Below are positions 1-7,397 of a stretch of 30,174 nucleotides of DNA, one piece after another; the stretch's first letter is position 1, and every line of letters begins with the position of its first letter. The DNA lies in the NCBI GenBank assembly GCA_014859075.1, contig JACUUW010000002.1, positions 1 to 30,174 on the forward strand, read 5' to 3'. The position numbers were made by a program, and so were the translations under genes. The notes under the pieces were generated by a model. It had not been told where the DNA came from and did no database searches. It worked only from the letters and a program-made list of their open reading frames with translations. This stretch comes from Desulforudis sp. GTDB lineage: Bacteria > Bacillota > Desulfotomaculia > Desulfotomaculales > Desulforudaceae.

Positions 1-189
1 TTTCATGACGAGCTGATCTTCGACGTACCTTCGGAAGAGGTATGCGAGGTGGCCCCGCTGGTGAAGACCGAAATGGAGAAGGTAATGCTGCTGAACGTCC
101 CGCTTACCGTTGATCTGAAGCTCGGGCACAACTGGTACGAGGTGCGCCGGTTTGAAGAGGTGACCAGATGCCTGAACTACCAGAAGTAG
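1..189 (+). CDS. polA: DNA polymerase I, C-terminal fragment (partial)
   Basis: The open frame runs in from the window edge and stops with TAG at 187-189. Its first visible residues are FHDELIFDVP, which is motif C of family A DNA polymerases. The HDE carries a catalytic aspartate and glutamate of the polymerase active site. The rest, ending near LGHNWYEVRRFEEV, matches the usual end of PolA, where a conserved G-x-x-W-x-E segment follows motif C by about 40 residues. Pol I fills repair gaps and removes primers. Its end overlaps the mutM start by 22 nt, so the two are probably co-transcribed and translationally coupled. Everything upstream of motif C lies outside the window. Confidence 0.93.
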   Translation, partial: FHDELIFDVPSEEVCEVAPLVKTEMEKVMLLNVPLTVDLKLGHNWYEVRRFEEVTRCLNYQK

Positions 190-1001
190 AGACCATTGTT
201 CGCGACCTGCGGGACCGTCTGGTCGGCCGGGTGATCCGGGAGGTGGTGGTCATTCTGCCGAAAGTGGTGGCTTCCCCGGCTCCGGAAAAGTTCGCTTCCC
301 TGCTGGCAGGCCGGGAAATCACGGGCCTCGCGCGGCGCGGGAAATACATTCTGGTTTCGCTGTCGGGGGACCGGGTACTGGTCATTCACCTGCGCATGAC
401 CGGACAACTGGTATACTACACCAGGCCCGAACCGTTTCCGAAACACACCCACCTGCTGTTCTATCTGGACCAGGGTGTACTACGGTTTACCGACCTGCGG
501 CAGTTCGGCCGGGTGCGCCTCGCGCACAAGCGGGAACTGGACGACGTCCCCGGCCTCCGGGATCTCGGAATGGAACCGCTCGACGCCGGTTTCACCGAGC
601 AGGAATTCGTCCGCAGACTCAAGCGTTCGCAGCGCATGGTCAAGCCCCTGCTCCTGGATCAGGCGTTCCTGGCCGGACTGGGAAACATTTATACCGACGA
701 AGCCCTGCACCGGTCCGGAGTCCATCCGGAACGGCGGGCCGCCGGCCTATCGACCCGTGAAGCCCGGAACTTGTGCCGGGCGATCCGCGAGGTGCTCTCC
801 GAAGGCGTCGCCCTCCGGGGCACCAGTGTCCAGCACTACGTTGACGGATCCGGGCAGCGCGGCCGGTTCCAGGAAATCCTGCGGGTCTACGGCAAACGGG
901 GTGAACCCTGCCCCGTCTGCGGGGTCCCGGTGGAACGTATCCGGTGTGGCGGGCGCAGCACCCATTTCTGCCCGTCCTGCCAGAAGCGAAGTGAGAAGTG
1001 A
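168..1001 (+). CDS. mutM: Formamidopyrimidine-DNA glycosylase (Fpg)
   Basis: This 277-residue bifunctional DNA glycosylase/AP lyase removes 8-oxoguanine and ring-opened purines. Diagnostic features are the N-terminal MPELPEVET, in which Pro2 becomes the catalytic amine after Met removal and Glu3 is catalytic; Lys59 in RRGKYI; the helix-two-turn-helix region around LAGLGNIYTDE (168-178); and a C-terminal zinc finger with Cys248, Cys251, Cys268 and Cys271 and the conserved GGRSTHF before the last pair. The start at 168 gives exactly the family N-terminus, although it lies inside polA. The last few codons (SEK) are encoded by a GAAGTGAG-type repeat that continues past the stop, so the extreme C-terminus may have been altered by repeat insertion. 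The polA-mutM-ytaF-coaE order is common in Firmicutes. Confidence 0.97.
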   Translation: MPELPEVETIVRDLRDRLVGRVIREVVVILPKVVASPAPEKFASLLAGREITGLARRGKYILVSLSGDRVLVIHLRMTGQLVYYTRPEPFPKHTHLLFYLDQGVLRFTDLRQFGRVRLAHKRELDDVPGLRDLGMEPLDAGFTEQEFVRRLKRSQRMVKPLLLDQAFLAGLGNIYTDEALHRSGVHPERRAAGLSTREARNLCRAIREVLSEGVALRGTSVQHYVDGSGQRGRFQEILRVYGKRGEPCPVCGVPVERIRCGGRSTHFCPSCQKRSEK

Positions 1002-1047
1002 GAAGTGAGAAGTTGGAGGCCACATCTAACCTCTCACCTCCCACTTC
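983..1047. repeat. GAAGTGA heptamer tandem repeat and imperfect inverted repeat
   Basis: About four tandem copies of a GAAGTGA-like heptamer run from 983 to 1012 and overlap the mutM stop codon. The 18-nt arm at 995-1012 is nearly the reverse complement of 1030-1047. The three mismatches are A opposite C on the plus-strand transcript, which become G-U wobbles on the minus strand, so the hairpin would fold better in a minus-strand RNA. No T-run follows, so it is a poor intrinsic terminator. It resembles small dispersed palindromic repeats found in Clostridia genomes. A degenerate relative may lie at 10354-10371. Confidence 0.6.
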
Positions 1048-1119
1048 CCTTAGACCCAAGCACCAAAGAAGTGCCCCTCCCATACTCTAAGAAAGAGTGT
1101 GTGCCGGGGAGGGGAAAAC

Positions 1120-1731
1120 TTGGAGTTACTGGCCTTATGTGTGTTTGGATTCGCTCTAAGCCTGGACGGCTTCGGTGCCGGACTCGCCTACGGACTGCGT
1201 CGGATTAAGGTCCCGGTGACTTCCATGCTGATCATCAGTCTCACTTCGGGGGCGGCAATCAGCGTTTCCTTGGCTCTCGGACACTTGGCCGCGCAGGGCA
1301 TACCGCCGGATCTGGCACAACATCTGGGCGGCTGGCTGCTGATACTGCTGGGTGTCTGGATTCTGCTCCAGGCCCTGCGCCGTTCGACTCAGAGAATCCT
1401 GAGCCTGCGCATCCCACAGTTGGGCGTGGTGGTTCAGGTGTTGCTGGAGCCTCTGGACGCCGATATGGATAGGTCCGGCTGCATCTCGGCCCGAGAGGCC
1501 ATGGTACTCGGGATCGCGCTCGCGCTCGACGCCTTCGCCGCTGGTTTCGCGATTGCGTTGTCCGGGCTGTTCACCATATTCATACCGTTGTTTGTGGTGA
1601 TCGGGCTGTTCATCCTGCTGAATCTCGGCCTGATGATGGGTCAGCGCTCGGCCCGGTTGCTCAGCGCCAAGGTGAACCTGCTCCCCGGTTGCCTGCTGAT
1701 CATGCTGGGCTTGTTCCGAACCCTCGCTTAG
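1120..1731 (+). CDS. ytaF: Sporulation membrane protein YtaF (MntP-like family)
   Basis: This is an integral membrane protein of about 203 residues with roughly six hydrophobic helices. The two halves carry related motifs, SLDGFGAG near residues 14-21 and LDAFAAGF near 136-143, as in the YtaF/MntP families that may move divalent cations. The central cytosolic loop (about 113-126) contains D-A-D-M-D-R-S-G-C-I-S-A-R-E, which resembles a slightly expanded EF-hand calcium loop. I chose the TTG at 1120 because GGGGAGGGG ends about 7 nt before it. A GTG at 1099, in frame, lies before this site and would add seven residues. In B. subtilis ytaF also lies between mutM and coaE. The transported substrate cannot be judged from sequence. 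Confidence 0.85.
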   Translation: MELLALCVFGFALSLDGFGAGLAYGLRRIKVPVTSMLIISLTSGAAISVSLALGHLAAQGIPPDLAQHLGGWLLILLGVWILLQALRRSTQRILSLRIPQLGVVVQVLLEPLDADMDRSGCISAREAMVLGIALALDAFAAGFAIALSGLFTIFIPLFVVIGLFILLNLGLMMGQRSARLLSAKVNLLPGCLLIMLGLFRTLA

Positions 1732-1741
1732 GAGACGTGGA

Positions 1742-2335
1742 ATGATGAAAGTCATCGGCTTGACCGGCGACGCCGGCAGCGGAAAGAGCACGGTGGCCCG
1801 GATACTTGCTGGTTTGGGCGCCACCGTGGTCGATGCAGACCAAGTCGTGCGCGAGCTGACCGCTCCGGGGTCCCCGGTGCTTGAACAAATCGTTCGTGCC
1901 TTTGGAAAAACCATCCTGAACGCTGACGGTACGTTGGACAGGCCCCGCCTGGCGGCACGGGTGTTTGCGAACCCCGGGGAACTTACGGTGCTCAACCGGA
2001 TCACTCATCCCCCGGTGCTGAAGATTCTGGAGGCCAAGATCCGGACGGCCAGAAGCCGGGAACGCGGTGTATTGGTGCTGGAAGTGCCCCTGCTCCTGGA
2101 AACCGGCATGCATTCCCTGGTCGACCAAGTCTGGCTGGTCACGGCCGACCGGCCCGTAAAACTCGGCCGGCTCCGGGAACGCGGCCTCAGCCCGGAATTG
2201 GCCGAGCGCATCCTGGAAGCCCAAATGCCGCAGGAGCAGAAAATAGTGCACGCCCACCGGATCATCGACAACAATGGCTCCTTGACAAGGACCAGGGAGC
2301 AGGTTATAAAGTATTGGACCGAAGAGGTGGAGTGA
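1742..2335 (+). CDS. coaE: Dephospho-CoA kinase
   Basis: This enzyme catalyses the last step of coenzyme A synthesis: ATP-dependent phosphorylation of the 3'-hydroxyl of dephospho-CoA. The 197-residue length is normal. The N-terminus MKVIGLTGDAGSGKST holds the P-loop (residues 9-17). It is followed by the V-V-D-A-D segment near 32-36 typical of CoaE, VLEVPLLLETG near 109-119 in the substrate-binding region, and a C-terminal IDNNGS segment. The ATG at 1742 and the one at 1745 are both possible; a GGAGACG site lies just upstream. It starts 10 nt after ytaF and is followed closely by the lytic transglycosylase, so an operon is likely. Confidence 0.96.
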   Translation: MMKVIGLTGDAGSGKSTVARILAGLGATVVDADQVVRELTAPGSPVLEQIVRAFGKTILNADGTLDRPRLAARVFANPGELTVLNRITHPPVLKILEAKIRTARSRERGVLVLEVPLLLETGMHSLVDQVWLVTADRPVKLGRLRERGLSPELAERILEAQMPQEQKIVHAHRIIDNNGSLTRTREQVIKYWTEEVE

Positions 2336-2342
2336 AAGCGTT

Positions 2343-2888
2343 TTGCGCAGGTTGTTGTTGTTAGTTTTGGTGCTGCTCCTCGTTGCGGCCGCCTTGAATG
2401 CCGAGCGCATCGGGCGCCACTACTACCCCTTTCATTACCAGGAAATGATCTTTCATTATGCTCACCAGCACAGCCTTGATCCGTACCTGCTGGCCGCTCT
2501 GATCAAAACAGAGAGCAATTTTCGGAGCGCTGCCGAATCCCCCAAGGGTGCGCTCGGGCTCATGCAGATTATGCCCAATACCGGACGGTGGATCGCGGAC
2601 CAACTCGGCGAGGAAGAGTTTGACCCCGCGGTTCTGACCGATCCCGAGTCAAACCTCATGTTGGGGAGCTGGTACCTGGCACAGCTGTTCGACGAATTCA
2701 ATGACGACCCGATTCTGGCGCTGGCCGCCTATAACGGGGGGCGCGGCAACGTCCAGGCCTGGCTCCGTGAAGAACGTTGGACCGGAGAGGCCAAGAACCT
2801 CGAGCAGATTCCTTTTCCGGAAACCCGCCAGTTCGTGAGAAAGGTCCTCCTGAACTATCGCATCTACAACTTCCTGTACCGCAACTAA
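2343..2888 (+). CDS. Membrane-anchored lytic transglycosylase (SLT domain)
   Basis: This 181-residue protein has an N-terminal hydrophobic signal or anchor (about 4-19) followed by a single soluble lytic transglycosylase domain. The catalytic glutamate is probably Glu57 in ALIKTESNF. GALGLMQIMP (69-78) and LAAYNGGRGNV (near 127-137) are the other family signature motifs. Such enzymes cleave the MurNAc-GlcNAc bond in peptidoglycan, forming 1,6-anhydro ends, outside the membrane. The start is TTG with GAGGTGGAG about 10 nt upstream, overlapping the end of coaE. A transglycosylase directly after coaE recurs in Clostridia and may serve growth or spore-cortex remodelling, but the sequence does not say which. 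Two hairpins follow before the convergent ileS. Confidence 0.9.
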   Translation: MRRLLLLVLVLLLVAAALNAERIGRHYYPFHYQEMIFHYAHQHSLDPYLLAALIKTESNFRSAAESPKGALGLMQIMPNTGRWIADQLGEEEFDPAVLTDPESNLMLGSWYLAQLFDEFNDDPILALAAYNGGRGNVQAWLREERWTGEAKNLEQIPFPETRQFVRKVLLNYRIYNFLYRN

Positions 2889-2899
2889 AAAAATAAGAG

Positions 2900-2927
2900 G
2901 CTAAAAAGGGACAACCCCGTTTTTAGC
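2900..2927 (+). terminator. Hairpin terminator after the lytic transglycosylase
   Basis: GCTAAAAA at 2900-2907 pairs with TTTTTAGC at 2920-2927, and GGG pairs with CCC inside, leaving a small loop. It lies 11 nt past the transglycosylase stop. The T-tract forms the 3' arm of the stem. It probably ends the polA-coaE transcript. Confidence 0.6.
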
Positions 2928-2947
2928 ACTCTACGTTCCGGACTGCC

Positions 2948-2971
2948 AAAAAGGGGGACAGTCCCCCTTTT
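2948..2971. terminator. Bidirectional terminator, GGGGGACAGTCCCCC palindrome
   Basis: AAAAGGGGG and CCCCCTTTT flank ACAGT, giving a 9-bp stem with A-tracts and T-tracts on both sides. It can act in either direction between the convergent transglycosylase and ileS genes and touches the ileS stop codon. The GGGACAGTCCC core recalls the small REP-like palindromes dispersed in many Firmicute and Deltaproteobacterial genomes, so it may be a repeat serving as a terminator. Confidence 0.65.
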
Positions 2972-5766
2972 CATTCTGGATTTTGTTTTAAGACCTCGGT
3001 GCAGCGGGGACAAACCTCCGGATGCTCCGGATCCACCCCGGTTTCGGCATAGGTCCAGCACCGTACGCACTTCCGCCCGGGAGCCCGCGTGGCCGAGACC
3101 TTCAGGCCCGGCAGCGCTCCGTCCAGGGCGTCCTCCGGTACCCCTTGGCCCGCCGGGACGACTCGTATGGACGAGGTCACGAAGATCAGCCGCAGTTGCC
3201 GCGCGTTTTCCCGAAGGAATTCCAGCAGGGCCTCGTTCTCGGCATACAGGATCACCTCGGCTTCCAGGGAGTCGCGGATCAACTTCTCCTTGCGGGTGCC
3301 TTCCAATACCCGGAGCACGTCCTGACGGACGGCCAACAGCCGTTCCCACCGTTGTTCCAACTGGTCGTCGAAGTACTCCGGGTTCGGCTCGGGCATCTCC
3401 AGAAGCTGCACGCTTGGCGGTTTCTTCCCGTTACCCGGAAAATAGCGCCAGATTTCCTCCGTCGTGAAGGCCAATACGGGTACCAGCAGCCGGACCAGGT
3501 CGTCCAGGATCGCGTACATCACGGTTTGCACCGCCCGGCGGGTCAAGGCGCCGGCCGGTTCACAGTACAGCCGGTCCTTCACCACGTTCAGGTAGAAAGC
3601 GCTGAGGTCGGTGACGCAGTAGTTGTAAAGGCTGTGGTAAACCTGGTGGTATTCGTACTCCCGGTAGGCCCTGAGCACCCGGTCGGTGACCCGGTGAAGT
3701 TTCAAGAGGGCATAACGGTCCAGTTCCTCCAGTTCCGTGTCGGCGACCGTGTCCCGTTCCGGGTCAAAGTCGTTCAGGTTGCCGAGCAAAAAACGAAAGG
3801 TGTTCCGAATCTTCCGGTAGGCTTCGGACAACTGTTTCAGAATAACCGGCGATACCGCCAGGTCGCCCCGGTAGTCGGCCGAACACACCCACAACCGCAG
3901 AATGTCCGCGCCCAAATCCTTGAGAACGACCGCCGGGTCCACCACGTTGCCCAGCGACTTGGACATTTTCCGTCCGTGCTCGTCGACCACGAAACCGTGG
4001 GTGAGCACCGCCCGGTAGGGCGGTTCCCCGGTCACCGCCACCGAGGTGGTAAGCGAGGAGTTGAACCAGCCGCGGTGCTGGTCGCTGCCCTCCAGGTACA
4101 GGTCCGCGGGCCAACGCAGTTCGGGCCAGAAATCGGGCTGGGTGAGCACCCCCCAGTGGCTGGAACCCGAGTCAAACCAGACGTCCATGGTGTCCAGTTC
4201 CTTGGTGAACTTCCCGTTCCCGCCGCAATGGGGGCACCTCAAACCCGGGGGATGCAGTTCCTCGACCTCCCGGGCGTACCAGACGTCAGAGCCCTCGGCC
4301 CGAAAAAGCCCTTTCAGGTGTTCGATGGTCTCCTCGGTAATAACGGCCCGCTGGCAATCCGCACAATAAAAGATAGGGATCGGCACGCCCCAGAGGCGCT
4401 GCCGGGAAATACACCAGTCACCCCGTTCGGAGACCATCCCGTGGATCCGTTCCCGGCCCCATTCCGGAATCCACTTTACCCGGTCAATGGCGTCCAGCAA
4501 CCGCGAGCGAAAACTGTCAATCGAGGCGAACCACTGCTCGGTGGCCCGGAAAAACACCGGGTGCTTGCACCGCCAGCAATGCGGGTACTGGTGCCGGACA
4601 CCGGAATGGCCGACCAGGGCCCCCCGGGTTTCCAACTCCTGAATCACGGCCGCGTTCGCATCCAGATAGAACAGTCCCTCCAAGCTCCCGGCCTCGGCGG
4701 TGAAGCAGCCTTTGCTGTTGATCGGAGAAATCACCGGCAGGTTATACTTCTGACCCAGGGCGAAGTCCTCAGTGCCGTGGCCGGGCGCGATATGTACGCA
4801 ACCGGTACCCTGTTCCAGGGTGACGTAGTCGTCCAACACAACTACCGAATCCCGGTCCAAAAACGGATGCCGGCAAATAACCCCCTCGAGTTCCTCCCCG
4901 CGGTATTCCCGCTCCACCTCGGCCCCCGGGTCCGCCAACACCTTCCGGAAGCTGTCGGCCAACTCCCGGGCCACCAGATACCGCCGGTCACCACTGCGCA
5001 GGATGACATAGTCAAACTCGGGATGGAGACAGATGCCCACGTTGGACGGAATGGTCCACGGCGTCGTCGTCCAGATTACCACGGCCGTCCCCGGCGCCGG
5101 CAACAGACCGCGATCCTCGACCACCGGAAAGGCGACGTAGATGGACGGGGACTCCTTCTCGGCGTATTCCACCTCGGCCTCGGCGAGCGCGGTTTCACAC
5201 GTCGAACACCAGTACACTGACTTGAGACCCTTGTAAATGTAGCCCCGCTTCGCCATCTCCCCGAAAACCTCGATTTGGCGGGTCTCAAAATGCGGCTGGA
5301 GGGTCAGGTAGGGGTTGCGCCAGTCTCCCCGCACCCCCAGACGCCTGAATTCCTCGCGCTGGATATCCACGAACCGCAACGCGTAGTCCCGGCATATCCG
5401 GCGAAACTCCACCGGGCCGAGTTCATCCCGGCGGAGGCGGAGCTGCTTGATGGCCTGCTGTTCAATAGGCAGGCCGTGCGTGTCCCATCCCGGAACATAT
5501 GGCGCATCGTAACCGTCCATCGCCTTGAACTTCACCACCATGTCCTTCAGCACCTTGTTCAAGACGTGCCCGAGGTGAATGTGGCCGTTGGCGTAAGGCG
5601 GGCCGTCGTGCAAGACAAACTTGGGGCGTCCGGCGTTCTTGGCCTGGACCAGCTGATACACGTCGATTTCGTCCCAAAACCCGGCGATCTCCGGTTCCCG
5701 TTGCGGCAAGTTGGCGCGCATCGGAAAATCAGTAGCCGGCAGGTTGAGGGTCTTGCTATAGTCCAT
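2971..5766 (-). CDS. ileS: Isoleucyl-tRNA synthetase
   Basis: This 931-residue class I synthetase charges tRNA-Ile with isoleucine and edits mischarged valine. The HIGH motif is PYANGHIHLGH (57-67), the signature loop is KMSKSLGN in the second half, and the C-terminus has a zinc-binding cluster, Cys900, Cys903, Cys919 and Cys922. That cluster is typical of the bacterial IleS1 type. A frame open upstream would add 40 residues, but the ATG at 5766 gives the usual N-terminus MDYSKTLNLP and has AGGAAGGAG about 8 nt before it. The upstream codons belong to the T-box leader. It is the last gene of the ylm-divIVA-ileS series, as in B. subtilis. Confidence 0.98.
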   Translation of the reverse strand: MDYSKTLNLPATDFPMRANLPQREPEIAGFWDEIDVYQLVQAKNAGRPKFVLHDGPPYANGHIHLGHVLNKVLKDMVVKFKAMDGYDAPYVPGWDTHGLPIEQQAIKQLRLRRDELGPVEFRRICRDYALRFVDIQREEFRRLGVRGDWRNPYLTLQPHFETRQIEVFGEMAKRGYIYKGLKSVYWCSTCETALAEAEVEYAEKESPSIYVAFPVVEDRGLLPAPGTAVVIWTTTPWTIPSNVGICLHPEFDYVILRSGDRRYLVARELADSFRKVLADPGAEVEREYRGEELEGVICRHPFLDRDSVVVLDDYVTLEQGTGCVHIAPGHGTEDFALGQKYNLPVISPINSKGCFTAEAGSLEGLFYLDANAAVIQELETRGALVGHSGVRHQYPHCWRCKHPVFFRATEQWFASIDSFRSRLLDAIDRVKWIPEWGRERIHGMVSERGDWCISRQRLWGVPIPIFYCADCQRAVITEETIEHLKGLFRAEGSDVWYAREVEELHPPGLRCPHCGGNGKFTKELDTMDVWFDSGSSHWGVLTQPDFWPELRWPADLYLEGSDQHRGWFNSSLTTSVAVTGEPPYRAVLTHGFVVDEHGRKMSKSLGNVVDPAVVLKDLGADILRLWVCSADYRGDLAVSPVILKQLSEAYRKIRNTFRFLLGNLNDFDPERDTVADTELEELDRYALLKLHRVTDRVLRAYREYEYHQVYHSLYNYCVTDLSAFYLNVVKDRLYCEPAGALTRRAVQTVMYAILDDLVRLLVPVLAFTTEEIWRYFPGNGKKPPSVQLLEMPEPNPEYFDDQLEQRWERLLAVRQDVLRVLEGTRKEKLIRDSLEAEVILYAENEALLEFLRENARQLRLIFVTSSIRVVPAGQGVPEDALDGALPGLKVSATRAPGRKCVRCWTYAETGVDPEHPEVCPRCTEVLKQNPE

Positions 5767-5804
5767 CCCTGGTTCTCCTTCCTGACACTGGCGTGAAATA
5801 GAAA

Positions 5805-6080
5805 CAAAAAAACCCTCCACCCCAAGGGGCGAGAGATCGTCCCGCGGTACCACCCAAATTGCGCCGTGGCGGCTTTGGGGCCGCACGGCCTCATTTGCTG
5901 GATAACGACAGCGACCGGCAAGGCTTACTGGCAGAGGGTTTCAACCGTCCGTTCAGCCCGCGCCTCACGGGTGATCTTCACCAAGATCCGGCACCCGGCT
6001 CCCACCGTCCCCGGGCTCGCTGCAAAAACCGCTGTCTTGGCTACTCTTCCCGCTCATAGGCCTTTTCTAGCATTCCTATC
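5805..6080 (-). promoter_or_regulatory. T-box riboswitch leader of ileS (Ile, ATC specifier)
   Basis: Read on the minus strand, this leader carries the T-box core TGGGTGGTACCGCGGGA (5840-5856). Downstream lies a GC-rich hairpin (about 5813-5836) ending in seven T residues (5806-5812), the intrinsic terminator that competes with the antiterminator. Upstream, the specifier region reads GGTGAAGATCACC, with the ATC (Ile) triplet at 5973-5975. The TGGT in the T-box can pair with an ACCA tRNA end, which fits tRNA-Ile with discriminator A. Uncharged tRNA-Ile should stabilise the antiterminator and allow ileS expression. It fills the roughly 330-nt gap before ileS. Confidence 0.93.
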
Positions 6081-6085
6081 GCCCT

Positions 6086-6115
6086 ATTATATTGTAAACT
6101 TCATTGTTCCGTCAA
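6086..6115 (-). promoter_or_regulatory. Sigma-A-type promoter for the ileS T-box
   Basis: TTGACG (6110-6115), an 18-bp spacer and a perfect TATAAT (6086-6091) on the minus strand precede the T-box leader. The -35 box lies within the last codons of the upstream yggU-like gene (AAG TTG ACG GAA CAA TGA). Confidence 0.85.
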
Positions 6116-6394
6116 CTTCATCAAACGCCGGGCTTCCCCCACTCCGACCCCCCTGATCAGTACCTTCTTCCGGCGGCCCGTATGCCCGGACAGAATCTCG
6201 ACCGCTGCAGGACCGACCCCGAATATTTCGCCCAGAAAGGAACTAAGGGCCTTGTTGGCCCTGCCCTCCACCGGGGGCGCCGTGATCCTGATCCGCAACG
6301 ACTCCCCGTGCACACCCGTTATTTCATTCTTGGAAGCACGAGGCTGTAACCAGACCGCCAGGACACAGCCCCGCGGGTCCTCCCGGATCACCAT
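6101..6394 (-). CDS. YggU/DUF167 family protein
   Basis: This is a small 97-residue protein with the DUF167 pattern: an N-terminal VWLQPRASKNEITGVHG segment, RITAPPVEGRANKALSSFL in the middle (a conserved P-P-V-E-G-x-A-N-x), and ILSGHTGRRKKVLIRG near the end. The family is widespread in bacteria, archaea and eukaryotes, and its molecular role is unknown. The ATG at 6394 has GGAGGGG about 9 nt upstream. It follows divIVA by about 60 nt. Its 3' end contains the -35 box of the ileS promoter. Family assignment is firm; function is not claimed. Confidence 0.9.
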   Translation of the reverse strand: MVIREDPRGCVLAVWLQPRASKNEITGVHGESLRIRITAPPVEGRANKALSSFLGEIFGVGPAAVEILSGHTGRRKKVLIRGVGVGEARRLMKLTEQ

Positions 6395-6455
6395 CCCACA
6401 GCACCCCTCCTGTCTGCGCCGAAACCGTGGCGGACTTCAACTTCCGACTTTTGTT

Positions 6456-7112
6456 TCAGGCGAGTCTCGCTTCGTCCTCCCCTTCGTCCGGCGCTTCCTC
6501 GTCCCCGGCCTTATCCACGTCCTCAGCCATGGTTGGCTCCAGAGTGCCGAGGTCCACCTCTTTACCTATCCCACCGCCCACGTCGTCGAGCAGGTCCAAC
6601 TGGGCGTGCAGGAAAGAGCGAAACTTGGCCCGGAAAATCTTGACTTGTTTTTCAATCTGTTGGTATTCCCGTAGCAGCTGGTCGACACGCCGGTGCGCCT
6701 CTTCCAGGCTGCTTTCCGCCTGACGGTGCGCCCCCCGGAGGAGTTCCTCCGACCGGCGCTCGGCCTCGACGATTATTTGTTCGGCATTGCGGGCCGCCTC
6801 GCGCGCGATTTGGCCCGCTTGGGCGTGGGCCTCCTGCAGGATGACCTCCGCTTCCTTCTCCACGTTGGATTTCAGTTCCTGCGCGTTTTTTTGCGCAAAC
6901 ACCATGGTTTGCTTTAAGGCGTCCTCGATTTCCTGGTAACGGGAAATGTTGTGTTCCGATCGCTCCAACTGGTCTTGCAGTCTCTGGTTTTGCCCTACCA
7001 ACTCCTCGACGGTGGCGATCACCTGGTCGAGAAAGGTGTCCACTTCTTGCTCATCATACCCCCGGAAGCACCGTCTGAATTCCTTTTTCTTAATGTCCAG
7101 CGGTGTCAGCAA
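6456..7112 (-). CDS. divIVA: DivIVA-family cell division/polarity protein
   Basis: The 218-residue protein begins with the conserved membrane-binding N-terminal motif LTPLDIKKKEFRRCFRGYDEQEVDTFLD, given here only as residues 2-29. A long heptad-patterned coiled coil (about 30-180) rich in Glu, Gln and Ala follows, then an acidic low-complexity tail. DivIVA recognises negatively curved membrane at septa and poles and recruits division, chromosome-anchoring or cell-wall partners. The start is TTG at 7112, preceded by a G-rich stretch, and it gives the exact family N-terminus. It lies between yggT and yggU/ileS, its normal position in Firmicutes. No ylmH-type S4 RNA-binding gene is present between yggT and divIVA. 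Confidence 0.95.
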   Translation of the reverse strand: MLTPLDIKKKEFRRCFRGYDEQEVDTFLDQVIATVEELVGQNQRLQDQLERSEHNISRYQEIEDALKQTMVFAQKNAQELKSNVEKEAEVILQEAHAQAGQIAREAARNAEQIIVEAERRSEELLRGAHRQAESSLEEAHRRVDQLLREYQQIEKQVKIFRAKFRSFLHAQLDLLDDVGGGIGKEVDLGTLEPTMAEDVDKAGDEEAPDEGEDEARLA

Positions 7113-7130
7113 AGAGAATCCCCCCCGACC

Positions 7131-7397
7131 CTAAAATCCTACCGATCTCAACAACTGCATTATGACCCCCCGCAGAAGTTGCAAAACCAGCAGGGCGGCG
7201 ATGGGCGAAATGTCGATCATCCCGATCGGCGGGATCACACGGCGAAAGATGTTCAGATAAGGATCCGTCAGATCATAAATGAAACGCACCGCCGGGTTAT
7301 ACGGGTTGTGCCTGACCCAGGACAGTATGATTCGGCCGATGATCAACCAGCTGTAAACAGTAAACGCAACCGCGACTACATCAACAACCAGACTCAT
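7131..7397 (-). CDS. ylmG: YggT/YlmG family membrane protein
   Basis: This 88-residue protein has two hydrophobic helices (about 5-24 and 64-80) flanking a polar loop. The loop contains the family signature around residues 28-55, including SWVRHNPYNP, DLTDPYLNIFRRVIPP and GMIDISP. YggT/YlmG proteins are linked to cell division or shape by genomic context, and plant homologues affect chloroplast nucleoid distribution; the biochemical role is unresolved. Its start overlaps the proC stop by 4 nt (ATGA), implying translational coupling. It follows the ylmE-sepF group as in B. subtilis. Confidence 0.93.
   Translation of the reverse strand: MSLVVDVVAVAFTVYSWLIIGRIILSWVRHNPYNPAVRFIYDLTDPYLNIFRRVIPPIGMIDISPIAALLVLQLLRGVIMQLLRSVGF

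Noticed and set aside
1156..2410. Minus-strand open frames opposite ytaF and coaE
   Set aside because: Antisense shadows of well-recognised genes, with no motifs or ribosome sites.
3022..5220. Very long plus-strand open frame (732 codons) opposite ileS
   Set aside because: It is the antisense shadow of ileS in a GC-rich genome; its composition is full of His, Pro, Gln and Arg and shows no domain.
5767..5886. N-terminal extension of ileS by 40 codons
   Set aside because: These codons overlap the T-box terminator and antiterminator; the ATG at 5766 has the ribosome site and the family N-terminus.
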